Assembly (NCBI RefSeq): GCF_025566885.1
Contig: NZ_JAOQJQ010000001.1
Location: forward strand, 904,277 to 968,276
Direction of reading: 5' to 3'
Source of the DNA: Brotonthovivens ammoniilytica
GTDB taxonomy: Bacteria > Bacillota > Clostridia > Lachnospirales > Lachnospiraceae
DNA: 64,000 nucleotides
In this document: in pieces, positions 32,574-42,678 of the stretch
How positions within the stretch are numbered: position 1 is the first letter of the stretch
Layout: the number at the start of each line of letters is the position of its first letter
Notes under the pieces: generated by a model
Databases searched by the model: none
The model's input: the letters and a program-made list of their open reading frames with translations, nothing else
What the model was told of the DNA's origin: nothing
Translations under genes and position numbers: made by a program

Positions 32574-33248
32574 ATGAATACAACTGTTTTAATCTGCGAC
32601 GACAATATTGCCGTACATGAAAGCCTGACCACGTATCTGAATGACGCTCATATAGATGTTCTCTCAGCCTATACAGGCGAAGACGCACTGCAGCTGCTAA
32701 AACACCATGAAATCCACTTTATTATTCTAGATCTGATGCTTCCCGGCATCTTCGGACTGGATGTCTTAAAAACCCTTCGGAAATTCAGTGAAGTACCCGT
32801 TCTGATTTTAAGTGCAAAAACCTCTGAGTTTGACCGTATCCTTGGCCTGGAGCTGGGTGCGGATGACTATATCTCAAAGCCGTTTTCCCCAAGGGAAATC
32901 GCAACCCGGGTCCAGGTGATTCTAAAGCGGACCAAAAACAAACCTGAGAGCAAATCCATATCGTTTTCCAACCTGACCGTGGACCCTCACGCATATACTG
33001 CTTTTATTGACGGTTCTCCTTTAGACCTTACCCCAAAGGAACTGAAAGTACTGGCTCTTCTGGCAGCAGCCCCCGGCATTGTGTTTTCCAGAGACCAGAT
33101 TCTAAATCAGGTCTGGGGATATGATTACTATGGAGATATCCGAAGTGTGGACACCCAGATTAAACATATCCGCCAGAAGCTTCCTCAGAATGCCTCTTTT
33201 GAAATCCGTTCCATTTACGGAGTCGGCTATAAAATGGAGGCGCTATGA
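32574..33248 (+). CDS. Response regulator, OmpR family
   Basis: A 224-residue protein. The receiver domain has acidic DD at residues 10-11, phospho-acceptor Asp in FIILDLMLPG near residue 54 and the Lys in ISKPFSP. The C-terminal winged helix (LTPKELKVLALLAAAPGIVFSRDQILNQVWGY, RSVDTQIKHIRQKL) is of OmpR/PhoB type. GTGAGGT precedes ATG. It overlaps the kinase gene by 4 bp. The divergent tannase-type gene is its most likely local target. Confidence 0.92.
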   Translation: MNTTVLICDDNIAVHESLTTYLNDAHIDVLSAYTGEDALQLLKHHEIHFIILDLMLPGIFGLDVLKTLRKFSEVPVLILSAKTSEFDRILGLELGADDYISKPFSPREIATRVQVILKRTKNKPESKSISFSNLTVDPHAYTAFIDGSPLDLTPKELKVLALLAAAPGIVFSRDQILNQVWGYDYYGDIRSVDTQIKHIRQKLPQNASFEIRSIYGVGYKMEAL

Positions 33249-34456
33249 AAAACAAAGTACGTTCCCGCCTGCGCTTTATCCGGAACTGGCTGATTATTTA
33301 TATTCTTATTCTGATACTTGGAATTTCCCTGATTATGGGGATTACATACTCCAGCAATAAAAGTATGATAGACATTGCCCGTTCAGACAGAGATTATTAT
33401 CTAGAACACGGCTCTTTCAGCCCTGATGTGAAAAAAAACAGTGCAAACAACTTTATCTTTCAGCCGGACGGAACCCGGAAAGATGCCATATCCACTCCCG
33501 GCCTTTCTGATTATTTTGACTGTGACCAATACGCCCGGCGGCTGCTACGCAGAATCCAGAAAAAGGAAATGATCTATACCATTGCATTTCATATTAATCC
33601 CAAAAGCTCTTATTTCACTGCAGTGGCTTTTCCCCTGGAGGATGGAAGCATATTTTTGTTTCTAAAGGAACTTTTCTATTTAAAAAATATACTTATTGTT
33701 CTATTTTCCTGCGTCACCCTGCTGATCATCCTCTCAGCCTGTTATACCGCCATGGTGATACGCAAAAATCATATAATGGAAAAACATCAGCGGGAATATG
33801 TGGGTAATATCAGCCACGAACTGAAATCACCCATTGCTTCTGTCCGGGCCTTAACAGAAACCATGTACGACGGCCTGGTTCCGGATCGAGAAAAGCAGAA
33901 AGCCTATTGCGGAATTATGCTGAGCGAACTAAATAAGCTGGAACAGACAGTTGTCTCTATGCTGGAGCTTTCCCGTATCCAGAGCCATCAGGCCGACTGC
34001 AGTAAGATAACCCTTTCCCCGGAAAAGGTCTTTCAGCCCGTAATCGAAAAATATCAGATATTATGTGATGACATGGGACTTGCCTTTCACTGCTGCCCTG
34101 CTGTCACAGAGCTTCCGTCTCTGTACACCAATCAGGAACTGGCTGCACGTATGCTGGACATTCTGCTGAGCAATGCAATTAAATTCACAGACGAAAACGG
34201 ATGTGTTCAGGTTATTTTTTCAGAAAAACTCCAGCATTTAGTAGTTACTGTAAAAGACAATGGCAGCGGAATTGCTCCTGCAGACCAGCCTTATATTTTC
34301 AACCGTTTTTACAAAAGCGACAAAGCCCATAATGAAAAAGGCAGCGGTCTTGGACTGGCCATTGCCAAGGAAATCTCTGCGGCTCTGGAAGAAAAGCTCT
34401 GGCTGAATAAAAGCACCTCTTCCGGAACAGAATTTTCATTTACCATTCGAAAGTAA
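33245..34456 (+). CDS. Sensor histidine kinase, VanS/PhoR-like
   Basis: A 403-residue membrane kinase. Two membrane helices (about residues 13-35 and 150-175) flank an extracellular sensor of roughly 110 residues. The phospho-accepting His is in YVGNISHELKSPIASVRALT near residue 195. The ATP-binding N, G1 and G2 boxes are in LLSNAIKFT, VKDNGSGIAP and GSGLGLAIA. There is no HAMP or PAS domain of normal length. The signal is unknown, and proximity to the surface esterase hints at a plant-phenolic or wall signal. Confidence 0.92.
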   Translation: MKNKVRSRLRFIRNWLIIYILILILGISLIMGITYSSNKSMIDIARSDRDYYLEHGSFSPDVKKNSANNFIFQPDGTRKDAISTPGLSDYFDCDQYARRLLRRIQKKEMIYTIAFHINPKSSYFTAVAFPLEDGSIFLFLKELFYLKNILIVLFSCVTLLIILSACYTAMVIRKNHIMEKHQREYVGNISHELKSPIASVRALTETMYDGLVPDREKQKAYCGIMLSELNKLEQTVVSMLELSRIQSHQADCSKITLSPEKVFQPVIEKYQILCDDMGLAFHCCPAVTELPSLYTNQELAARMLDILLSNAIKFTDENGCVQVIFSEKLQHLVVTVKDNGSGIAPADQPYIFNRFYKSDKAHNEKGSGLGLAIAKEISAALEEKLWLNKSTSSGTEFSFTIRK

Positions 34457-34465
34457 TTGAAGTAT

Positions 34466-34518
34466 CAAAAATACCGGCCCCGCAAACTAAAGGCAGTTTA
34501 CAGGGCCGGTATTTTTAA
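34466..34518. terminator. Bidirectional terminator between kinase and glyS
   Basis: A stem of about 12 bp (34469-34480 with 34503-34514) carries A-runs on its 5' side and T-runs on its 3' side on both strands. It lies between convergent genes ending at 34456 and 34556. Confidence 0.8.
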
Positions 34519-34555
34519 CTTATTCTGCTATTCACTTTTATCTGTCAGAGATACC

Positions 34556-35944
34556 CTAAAATGCAAACTTCTCTGCAAAGTATGCATCAAGCTCAGCCAC
34601 AGGCACACGAACCTGTTCCATGGTATCACGGTCACGCACAGTTACTGCCTGATCTTCTTCTGAATCAAAATCATAGGTAACACAGAACGGAGTTCCGATC
34701 TCATCCTGTCTTCTGTAACGTTTGCCGATATTTCCTCTGTCATCATATTCACAGTTATATTTTTTTGAAAGCTCTGCAAATACTTTTTCAGCGCCTTCAT
34801 TTAATTTTTTAGATAGTGGCAGCACACCGATTTTTACCGGAGCCAGTGCCGGATGAAATCTCAGTACAGTACGCTTATCTCCGCCTTCCAGATCCTCCTC
34901 ATCATAAGCACTGCACAGGAAAGCGAGAACCACACGATCAGCTCCTAAAGAGGGCTCAATCACATACGGTATGTATTTCTCGTTTTTCGTATCATCAAAG
35001 TAAGAGAGATCTTCCCCAGACACATTCTGGTGCTGAGTCAGGTCATAGTCTGTTCTGTCTGCAATGCCCCAAAGCTCTCCCCAGCCAAATGGGAATAAAA
35101 ATTCAATATCGCTGGTTGCTTTGCTGTAGAAGGAAAGTTCCTCTTTATCATGATCCCGGACACGCATCTCTTCTTCCTTCATTCCCAGAGATGTCAGCCA
35201 GTTAATGCAGAAAGTTCTCCAGTACTGGAACCATTCCAGATCTGTATCCGGCTGGCAGAAAAATTCAAGCTCCATCTGTTCAAACTCACGGGTACGGAAA
35301 GTAAAGTTGCCTGGTGTAATCTCATTACGGAAAGACTTTCCGATCTGACCGATACCAAAGGGAACTTTCTTTCTGGATGTACGCTGCACGTTTTTAAAGT
35401 TTACAAAAATTCCCTGAGCAGTTTCGGGACGGAGATAAACCGTGTTTTTAGCATCCTCAGTTACCCCCTGAAAGGTTTTAAACATCAGGTTAAACTGGCG
35501 GATATCCGTAAAATTATGTTTGCCGCAGGAAGGACAGGGAACATGATGCTCTTCGATAAAGCCTTTCATCTCTTCCTGTGACCAGCCGTCTACAGAACCT
35601 TTCAGTTCAATCTGGTTTTCCTCTGCAAAATCTTCAATAATTTTATCTGCACGGAAACGTTCATGGCACTCACGGCAGTCCATCAGCGGATCTGAAAATC
35701 CGCCCAGATGACCGGAAGCCACCCATGTCTGAGGATTCATTAAAATTGCACAATCAACCCCCACATTATAAGGGCTTTCCTGAATAAACTTCTGCCACCA
35801 TGCTTTTTTCACATTATTTTTCAGTTCTACTCCGAGATTACCATAATCCCAGGTATTTGCCAGACCTCCGTAAATTTCAGAGCCTGGATAAACAAAGCCT
35901 CTGGATTTTGCCAGAGCAACAATTTTTTCCATTGTCTTTTCCAT
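34556..35944 (-). CDS. glyS: Glycyl-tRNA synthetase, dimeric (alpha2) type
   Basis: A 462-residue class II synthetase that charges tRNA-Gly. Motif 2 is in FRNEITPGNFTFRTREFEQME, motif 3 in LGADRVVLAFL, and YPGSEIYGGLANTWDYG is the N-terminal signature of the eukaryote-like alpha2 enzyme. Length is normal for this form. It is 18 bp downstream of a lipoprotein gene in a long minus-strand cluster. I found no T-box leader. Confidence 0.96.
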   Translation of the reverse strand: MEKTMEKIVALAKSRGFVYPGSEIYGGLANTWDYGNLGVELKNNVKKAWWQKFIQESPYNVGVDCAILMNPQTWVASGHLGGFSDPLMDCRECHERFRADKIIEDFAEENQIELKGSVDGWSQEEMKGFIEEHHVPCPSCGKHNFTDIRQFNLMFKTFQGVTEDAKNTVYLRPETAQGIFVNFKNVQRTSRKKVPFGIGQIGKSFRNEITPGNFTFRTREFEQMELEFFCQPDTDLEWFQYWRTFCINWLTSLGMKEEEMRVRDHDKEELSFYSKATSDIEFLFPFGWGELWGIADRTDYDLTQHQNVSGEDLSYFDDTKNEKYIPYVIEPSLGADRVVLAFLCSAYDEEDLEGGDKRTVLRFHPALAPVKIGVLPLSKKLNEGAEKVFAELSKKYNCEYDDRGNIGKRYRRQDEIGTPFCVTYDFDSEEDQAVTVRDRDTMEQVRVPVAELDAYFAEKFAF

Positions 35945-35962
35945 TGTAATATTCCTCTCGTT

Positions 35963-36574
35963 CTATTTATATATGACATAGACCACCGGGGCCACTGCCG
36001 TATCACTTTTCTGTTCTATTTCCACAGTATCTTTGGCCGTTACTTTTACTCCATCTGCTGATACATATTGAATGGTTCCCGGAACAATAATATTCATATT
36101 TTCCCTGAGAATCAAAACATTTAATTTGTCATCAGAGGTAACTTCCTTTGTATCAGCGCTGCCTTTAGCTTCTCCGTCTTCTACTTTTGTAAAGGAAGCA
36201 TCAAAATCATACCCTTCCGCCTGGGCCTTTACAATAGTTCCGTTGAAAATATCCACACCGTTAAACTTTCCATAGCTGTCTGTATTTTTATATTTCAGCG
36301 TCAGGTAAGCTTTTTGATCTTCCACTTTATAACCGGATACTTTTACATCACCTTTTTCATTTTCAGCTGCGTAATCCTCCACAGACTGATCAATATAGGC
36401 TTTCAGTTCCTCTTCATCATAGTACTCTTTGGAAAAATCTTCCACAAGACCTTCCATAATCTTACCATTCTTCTGAACAGAAATTGTATTGCTGTCCACT
36501 TTTAGCGAACCACATCCGGCCAGCAGGAATGCTCCGGCTGCAGCCAGCGTCACAATTATAATCGGTTTTTTCAT
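35963..36574 (-). CDS. Lipoprotein of unknown function
   Basis: A 203-residue exported protein. The signal peptide ends in lipobox LAGC (Cys 21). The mature part is acidic and mostly beta-strand-like, with an early SVEDYAAENEKGD helix. I do not recognise the family; similar small lipoproteins between recO and glyS occur in Lachnospiraceae. A GGAGG-like site precedes ATG 36574. It is probably co-transcribed with glyS (18 bp). Confidence 0.8.
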   Translation of the reverse strand: MKKPIIIVTLAAAGAFLLAGCGSLKVDSNTISVQKNGKIMEGLVEDFSKEYYDEEELKAYIDQSVEDYAAENEKGDVKVSGYKVEDQKAYLTLKYKNTDSYGKFNGVDIFNGTIVKAQAEGYDFDASFTKVEDGEAKGSADTKEVTSDDKLNVLILRENMNIIVPGTIQYVSADGVKVTAKDTVEIEQKSDTAVAPVVYVIYK

Positions 36575-36642
36575 TGGAAACCTCCGTTAAACAAGTATGT
36601 AATATTATACGCTTTCTTATATTTGAATGCAAGCGCTGACTG

Positions 36643-37392
36643 CTATTTTGAATCTTTGGGAAGATCATTTAAAAATTCCAGCGACTTAAACTTCCTGTCA
36701 GCCGCAAACTCCATACTCTCCCCGATGATTTTTTCTATTGCATTTAGAATCTCTTCCTTTAGGGTAAACGTATAAAGCTTCTCCACCGGAGCAGTGATAA
36801 TATACTGAAGCGCATACAAAGCCGCAGGAAAAATCCTGCGCATACTGTGCCCGCCGCAGGAAGCACAGATAGTTCCTCTTTTTCTGCTGTCATAATAAAT
36901 CAGATCTTCTTTGCTTCCGCAGTTCATACAGGAAAACACATTTGGATATACTCCATGATAAACAAGTGTTTTCAGCTCATAAATGCTTCGGACAAGCCGC
37001 AGGCTTAAGGCGGGCGCATTGAGAGCCCGCATGGTCTGATACAGCAGTTTCAGCTGGTCCCTGCAGTCACTGTTTTCCATGGAAAAGTAATCCGCCAGCT
37101 CCAGAAAATAGCACCCATAGCAGGTTTTCATCAGATCCATACTGATTTCATAAAAATAATTGCTGATTGATGCCTTTACAATCGTATAGGCATTTCTTCC
37201 GGCATAGGCCTCAAATTCACCAAAACAAAAAGGATTTGCAGCTGCAATCATGGTACTTTTGGGACGTCTGGCCCCCCGGACGAAAGCCGTAATCTTTCCC
37301 CGCTCTTTTGTTAATATCACAATCCGTCTGTCATATTCCCCTACCGGCATGGAAGTCAGAACCATACCGGTCAGTGTACAACTCTGCCCCAT
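36643..37392 (-). CDS. recO: DNA repair protein RecO
   Basis: A 249-residue recombination mediator that helps load RecA by displacing SSB. The N-terminal OB fold contains GMVLTSMPVGEYDRRIVILTK-type sequence and RGARRPKS. A zinc motif of two CxxC pairs (CMNCG and CASCG) lies near residues 155-180. The start lies 62 bp inside the yqzL-like gene in another frame, fitting the conserved N-terminus. The neighbourhood era-yqzL-recO is conserved in Firmicutes. Confidence 0.93.
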   Translation of the reverse strand: MGQSCTLTGMVLTSMPVGEYDRRIVILTKERGKITAFVRGARRPKSTMIAAANPFCFGEFEAYAGRNAYTIVKASISNYFYEISMDLMKTCYGCYFLELADYFSMENSDCRDQLKLLYQTMRALNAPALSLRLVRSIYELKTLVYHGVYPNVFSCMNCGSKEDLIYYDSRKRGTICASCGGHSMRRIFPAALYALQYIITAPVEKLYTFTLKEEILNAIEKIIGESMEFAADRKFKSLEFLNDLPKDSK

Positions 37393-37522
37393 CTATGTTT
37401 TCATCCTCATTTCTTACATCCTGCCGGTCTGTATCATACCGGTTCTGAATCTTTTCGCAATAACTTAAATAGTCAGATACTTTTCCGCTCTGTTCAAATT
37501 TCATCCAGTTTTTATCGTACAT
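37331..37522 (-). CDS. YqzL-like small protein
   Basis: A 63-residue protein beginning MYDKNWMKFEQSGKVSDYL. The pattern W-x3-F-x2-[ST]G-x-[IV]-x-[DT]YL is that of Bacillus YqzL, and the position between era and recO is the same. The acidic C-terminus is overlapped by recO for 62 bp. Function is unknown. A plausible GGGG-rich ribosome site precedes ATG 37522. Confidence 0.65.
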   Translation of the reverse strand: MYDKNWMKFEQSGKVSDYLSYCEKIQNRYDTDRQDVRNEDENIDGAELYTDRYGSDFHAGRGI

Positions 37523-37619
37523 TCGTATTATCCCCCTGAAATAATTTATCTGTCATTTATAGGTTCTCCGAATGTGATTTGACTATACTAGATAAAAACT
37601 GGAAACCTTCTTTTCCCCT

Positions 37620-38528
37620 TTAAATATCTTCTTTTTTGTAACCGAAATTTTTCATCAGAATATCACTGTCACGCCAGTCCTTTTTTACTTTCACCCAAAG
37701 CTGCAGATTTACTTTTTCTTCTAGCATTTTTTCAATTTCAAATCTTGCATTGCTTCCGATTTTTTTCAGCATAGAGCCTGATTTTCCAATAATAATCCCC
37801 TTATGGGAATCCCGCTCGCAGATAATAGTAGCTTCAATGTCCATGATTTTCTGCCCTTTGCGCTGTTTCATCTTTTCAATGGAAACAGCAATGCCGTGAG
37901 GAATCTCCTCGTCTAGCGCATGCAGGGCCTTTTCACGGATCAGCTCAGCTGTAATCTGGCGTTCCGGCTGGTCTGTAATGGTATCTTCCTCATAAAACAT
38001 GGGACCATAAGGCAGATACTTAAAAATCATATCTATGACCACATCACGGTTTTCCCCCCGGAGTGCAGAGGCGGGAATGATTTCGGCAAAATCATATATT
38101 TTCCGATAGGTATCAATAAATTCAAGGACTTCTTCCCTTTTAACGGTATCAATTTTATTGATTACAAGAATCACCGGAACCGTTACCTTCTGCAGCTGGG
38201 CGGCAATATGACGCTCGCCGGCCCCGATAAAATTTGTAGGCTCTACCAGCCATAAAACCACATCCACATCTTTCAGTGTACTTTCGGCCACATTTACCAT
38301 ATATTCACCCAGTTTATTTTTGGCTTTGTGAATACCGGGCGTATCCAGAAAAACAATTTGTCCTCTTTCCGGGTCAGTATATACAGTCTGTATCCGGTTT
38401 CTGGTAGTCTGTGGTTTTTTTGATGTAATGGCAATCTTTTGTCCGATTATATGATTCATCAATGTGGATTTACCAACATTAGGACGTCCGATCAGCGTTA
38501 CAAATCCTGATTTGAAATCTGCTTTCAT
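37620..38528 (-). CDS. era: GTPase Era
   Basis: A 302-residue essential GTPase for 16S rRNA maturation and 30S assembly. G1 GRPNVGKST, G2 TTRN, G3 DTPG, G4 NKID and G5 SAL are all present in the first 165 residues. The C-terminal KH domain has the GxxG loop in GIIIGKSGSMLKKIG and binds the 3' end of 16S rRNA. It starts 12 bp after the M16C protease gene, implying one transcript. Confidence 0.97.
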   Translation of the reverse strand: MKADFKSGFVTLIGRPNVGKSTLMNHIIGQKIAITSKKPQTTRNRIQTVYTDPERGQIVFLDTPGIHKAKNKLGEYMVNVAESTLKDVDVVLWLVEPTNFIGAGERHIAAQLQKVTVPVILVINKIDTVKREEVLEFIDTYRKIYDFAEIIPASALRGENRDVVIDMIFKYLPYGPMFYEEDTITDQPERQITAELIREKALHALDEEIPHGIAVSIEKMKQRKGQKIMDIEATIICERDSHKGIIIGKSGSMLKKIGSNARFEIEKMLEEKVNLQLWVKVKKDWRDSDILMKNFGYKKEDI

Positions 38529-38539
38529 ATATCTCCTTT

Positions 38540-41491
38540 TTAGAGCAGCGGCAGTATATTGTCAAAAACACTCTGCTCTTGTTTTATCTTATCTTCGTTT
38601 CCAATGACACATATATTCTCATTTTTAACAGCAGCTTCTACAGGAGCTGCCAGAGCGCGGATATCTTCTACAGAAGCTTCAATTACCTCTCTTCGTTCCT
38701 CTGCCATCATTTCCGGCGTCAGCCCCGAAAGATATGCCAGCAGGCTTCTTCTGCCCTTTGCTTTTGGATTCAGAGGCGTATCCAGGCTGCTGATAGTTCC
38801 GATAACATACTTTGTCATATCCCGTTCACTGGCATGAAAACTTTTCAAAAATTCTGCCGTCTTTTTGTAAACTTCCAGTGTATTTTTCAAATGCGGATCC
38901 CTGTAAGAGGTAAAATAAGCATCCCCGGTTCTTAAGAATGCGCTGGCCGCCCCGTATGCCCCGCCTTTCACACGAATATTCAGCCACAGATAGTCATAGC
39001 TTAGAATCGTTTTTAATACATGAAATGCACCGGTATACGAAAAACCTGCATCCCGGTAACTGCCTGCCAGTGAAACATACTGAACCTGAGAGGCATCCAT
39101 AAATCCCTCATTTTTTCTGGTACAGCTCACAACCCACGGGCGGTCCTCAATTGGGTCGGTATAGAATCGTTTTTCTATCCTGCGAACCTGCTTTTCTGCT
39201 TCAATTCTTCCGCTTTCATCACAGGTTACACTTATCAGCAGCTTCTCAGGCCGAAACAGCATACGCATTAATAACTGTAGTTTTTCTTTCAGATCCTGCA
39301 CCTCGTCCTCAAAACAGGTTTCCAGTCTATCCACCAGTTTATAAAAATCAATACCTGTTGTCAAATCTGCAAATCTGGACCTTGGCTGGTAATAGGACAG
39401 CGCTCTGGTTGCCGACGCCAGATGCCCGCTTTCGCTTAAATCAGACTGCAGGGACGACTTAATCTGAGCGAGCAGTTCCCCAAGGCGCTTCTTATCATCA
39501 AACTTTGTAGCAAACAGCATACTCTCTGTAAGCTCCATGGCCTTCTCAAGCTTTTCTTTCAAAGCGCTGATACGCACCTCAAACTTAGCATGATATTTAT
39601 CTGCATCTTTTGCGTCTGCCAAAACAGTTATACAATTGTGGATTCCTCCCGTGTGAAGATTTACCTCATTTGCTAACTCTGTATATGTGTAATCTTCTGT
39701 ATCCAGATAACCAAGCAGCAGTTTCAGGACGCCCAGGTAGGAAACAAGCTCCTCCGGGATATGTCCCGCATCAAACATCAGATCCAGATACACAATTCCA
39801 TTTGCCGGAATGTCATGCCAAATCATTGTTGTTTTACCTAAATCCAGCACCTGATTGTTTAAAGGTTCCGGCGCAGGCTGTAAGTCTTTTCTGGAAAGCA
39901 TGGGGATCTTTTCCAGATCTAAAGGCGCGTTTGGCTGCTCCTGATATTCTTTCAGATGTTTCGTAAATGCCGTAAGCTCCAGAATTTCTGCTTCTGAAAG
40001 AGAGTTTTTATATGCCTGAAGCTTATCAGACAGTTCTTTTTCCTCTTTTGCATTAAGGCCCCTTTCCGGCTCCATGGTAACTACCGATACATGGGGGTTA
40101 TCCAGCAGATATTTCTGAATCAGCCCTTCAAAATATCCGGTTTCCATCTGTTCTCTTAAAAACCGGTAGGTCTCCAATGGTTCCAGATGGATAAATACTT
40201 TACTGTCATCATACAGCCAGCTGTCTAGAGCCTGAAGACCAAACATCAGTCCTTTTGGATAATTCCCAAAATCTGCCTCTCGGAATCTAAACTCACCATG
40301 ATTGACAGAAGCCAGCAGTGCTTCTTTGTTGATTCCCTGCTTTACCTGGTTTTTTAAGGTATCCTGTATAATCTGCTGAAACTCATCCAGTTTTTCTATA
40401 TTTGAGTTTTTGGCAATTACAGAAAACAGCGGCTGCCGGATACTGTTATCATATCCTCCCTGAATATCTTTTCCGATCCCGGCGTCAAGAAGAGCCTGTT
40501 TTAGCGGCGCCCCCTGGGAGGATAAAAGTGCATAATCCAGTGTTTCAAATGCAAGATACTGTTTCTGGTCCAGAATATCCCCAACCGACCAGTTATAGGA
40601 CAGATATGTTTTATCCCGTTCACTGTCCTGGCTGGAAACAGAATATTTTTTCTCGACTCTTAAAGGATGATCAAAGGCTTTCTGAAGATGAATTTCCGTA
40701 TCAAAGTCATCGGTCTTATAACCACTTAAATAATACTCATCCAGCCACTTTAATTTTTCGACAGCATCCAGATTTCCGTACAGATAGATATAAGAATTGG
40801 ACGGGTGATAATATTTGCTGTGAAAATCCAGAAATTCCTCATAAGAAAGATCGGGAATCTTTTTGGGATCTCCGCCGGACTCAAATCGGTAGGCGGTATC
40901 CGGATACAGAGAGTTTAAAATCTCGCGTTCCAAAAGATCATCTGAAGATGAAAAAGCACCTTTCATTTCGCTGTAAACAACACCGCTAATTTTCAAATCA
41001 TCCTCCGGATGCTCCAGTTCATAATGCCATCCCTCCTGACAGAAAATCTCACGATACTGATAAATATTCGGCCGGAATACGGCGTCCAGATATACATGCA
41101 TTAAGTTCTGATAATCTTTATCATTGCAGCTTGCAATAGGATACACCGTTTTATCCGGATAAGTAATGGCATTTAAAAATGTATTCAAAGATCCTTTTAC
41201 CAGTTCAATAAAGGGATCTTTTATAGGAAACTCCTTACTGCCGCAGAGCACAGAATGCTCCAGAATATGAGTCAGACCTGTACTGTTTACCGGCGGTGTC
41301 CGAAACGCAATATAGAACACTTTATTTTCATCATCATTCAGCAGCAGGCAGATTCTGGCTCCACTTTTTTTATGACGCAGTACAACTCCCTGTGAGTTTA
41401 AATCTTTGATTTCGCGGTCTTCCACGATTTCATATGCTTTTAAATCCTGTAATTTCACGCAATTTTCCTCCAATATAAAATATCTATGCAT
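38540..41491 (-). CDS. M16C-family zinc metalloprotease (PreP/insulinase type)
   Basis: A 983-residue peptidase. The inverted zinc motif HILEH is in TGLTHILEHSVLCGSKEFP near residue 83, and the distal glutamate is expected in the GVVYSEMKGAFSS region. Two further M16 half-domains make up the clamshell. It degrades peptides; the bacterial forms are probably cytosolic, and no signal peptide is seen. It is first or second in the era-recO-glyS cluster. Confidence 0.92.
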   Translation of the reverse strand: MHRYFILEENCVKLQDLKAYEIVEDREIKDLNSQGVVLRHKKSGARICLLLNDDENKVFYIAFRTPPVNSTGLTHILEHSVLCGSKEFPIKDPFIELVKGSLNTFLNAITYPDKTVYPIASCNDKDYQNLMHVYLDAVFRPNIYQYREIFCQEGWHYELEHPEDDLKISGVVYSEMKGAFSSSDDLLEREILNSLYPDTAYRFESGGDPKKIPDLSYEEFLDFHSKYYHPSNSYIYLYGNLDAVEKLKWLDEYYLSGYKTDDFDTEIHLQKAFDHPLRVEKKYSVSSQDSERDKTYLSYNWSVGDILDQKQYLAFETLDYALLSSQGAPLKQALLDAGIGKDIQGGYDNSIRQPLFSVIAKNSNIEKLDEFQQIIQDTLKNQVKQGINKEALLASVNHGEFRFREADFGNYPKGLMFGLQALDSWLYDDSKVFIHLEPLETYRFLREQMETGYFEGLIQKYLLDNPHVSVVTMEPERGLNAKEEKELSDKLQAYKNSLSEAEILELTAFTKHLKEYQEQPNAPLDLEKIPMLSRKDLQPAPEPLNNQVLDLGKTTMIWHDIPANGIVYLDLMFDAGHIPEELVSYLGVLKLLLGYLDTEDYTYTELANEVNLHTGGIHNCITVLADAKDADKYHAKFEVRISALKEKLEKAMELTESMLFATKFDDKKRLGELLAQIKSSLQSDLSESGHLASATRALSYYQPRSRFADLTTGIDFYKLVDRLETCFEDEVQDLKEKLQLLMRMLFRPEKLLISVTCDESGRIEAEKQVRRIEKRFYTDPIEDRPWVVSCTRKNEGFMDASQVQYVSLAGSYRDAGFSYTGAFHVLKTILSYDYLWLNIRVKGGAYGAASAFLRTGDAYFTSYRDPHLKNTLEVYKKTAEFLKSFHASERDMTKYVIGTISSLDTPLNPKAKGRRSLLAYLSGLTPEMMAEERREVIEASVEDIRALAAPVEAAVKNENICVIGNEDKIKQEQSVFDNILPLL

Positions 41492-41532
41492 ATTTTTTCC
41501 ATTTTACCATGATTTAAGCCAGGAAACAAACT

Positions 41533-42231
41533 TTATTCCTCTTCTGACAACAGACGCATCAGATAAAGATCCAGCACTTTAGAGCACTCTCTCCAACGGC
41601 CATGAAGCAAAATAAAACCATATATTTTCTGAATCTCTACCACCTCTGTTCCAAATACAATCACAACAACGCCCCCCGTCTTCATAGCCATCATTAATCT
41701 GTTTTTTACATAAAGCTTCTGCCCGGAAAATTCATCTGTTAAAAATCCGTTTAAAGATAATGTGTTTTCCGCCACGATGTCTTCTTTTTTTTCACAGAAA
41801 AACATGATTTTTTTACTGGGGTATGCCTCCTCATTCCGGCACAGCTCCTCAATCTTATGATATAGCTGCCCCAAATTCTTTCTTTCCTGTTCTCCAAGTT
41901 CCGAGGTCAGATTCCGGTTCATAAGATACTGATAAATACTGTAGCTTTCTTCTATTACCTGAAGTATCTTAAACTTTGTGCTAAATTCATATGGAATCAG
42001 CTCCCGAAAAAGCTCCAGCATTTCCCGAAATTCCATAAGCTCCTGAAATACCGGTGTATATTCCAAAAATTTCGATTCTTTTCCAAAGCAAAGTGTCACC
42101 GTATCCTGTACTGTATCGAATGTTCCGATTCTTTTAAGCATCTCTTCATTACATTTTCTAATGGCGTACTCCACAGAAGCTTTATCATAATGATCATGTA
42201 AGGAATTGAAAAATAACTCTGTAAGATACAT
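41533..42231 (-). CDS. Uncharacterised protein
   Basis: A 232-residue soluble protein I cannot assign. It is rich in charged helices in the first 150 residues (EYAIRKCNEEMLKRIG, LMEFREMLELFRELIP), followed by a beta-type segment (KKIMFFCEKKEDIVAEN, VVIVFGTEVVEIQKIYG). ATG 42231 is chosen because AAGGAG lies 4 nt upstream; a TTG at 42252 is in frame but lacks a site. It precedes the M16C gene by 41 bp and may share its promoter. Confidence 0.75.
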   Translation of the reverse strand: MYLTELFFNSLHDHYDKASVEYAIRKCNEEMLKRIGTFDTVQDTVTLCFGKESKFLEYTPVFQELMEFREMLELFRELIPYEFSTKFKILQVIEESYSIYQYLMNRNLTSELGEQERKNLGQLYHKIEELCRNEEAYPSKKIMFFCEKKEDIVAENTLSLNGFLTDEFSGQKLYVKNRLMMAMKTGGVVVIVFGTEVVEIQKIYGFILLHGRWRECSKVLDLYLMRLLSEEE

Positions 42232-42368
42232 ATTTCTCCTTCTGAATGACAAAAATATAGTGTACTTAAAACAAGTTCATTTACACCATCATAATATAAT
42301 CCGTGCTTAAAATGTACTCATAAATTTAGAAGATGATAATGTATTATGATTTAGGAAGGTGAATAACA

Positions 42369-42542
42369 TTGGAAAAAGAAAAACATCTGGGATTAAGACT
42401 TGATGTGGAAACACACCAAAAATTAAAAAGTCTCTCTGAATTAGAAGACCGTTCCATCAACAGAGAAATCGCATACTTAATCCGGCAGGCCATTGCAGAA
42501 CACGAAAAAAATCATGGTGAATTGAAACCTCCGCATTCTTGA
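42369..42542 (+). CDS. Arc/CopG-type ribbon-helix-helix protein 1
   Basis: A 57-residue protein starting at TTG 42369 after GGAAGGTG. KHLGLRLDVETHQKLKSL forms the DNA-contacting beta ribbon and first helix, and RSINREIAYLIRQAI is the second helix of an Arc-like fold. The C-terminal tail is short. It is a small DNA-binding repressor. No toxin gene follows. It is paralogous to the next gene, 136 bp away. Confidence 0.75.
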   Translation: MEKEKHLGLRLDVETHQKLKSLSELEDRSINREIAYLIRQAIAEHEKNHGELKPPHS

Positions 42543-42678
42543 TATTTTGACACTTGCCAGCAGAGAATAAATGTAATACTGTAATGTTGGCCTGAAAATT
42601 TATCAAATATGAACCGTATTTCTGTCATCAAGTAGTCTGTGAAGTTTCAATCATTTTTATCCAGTATAAAGGAGATAT

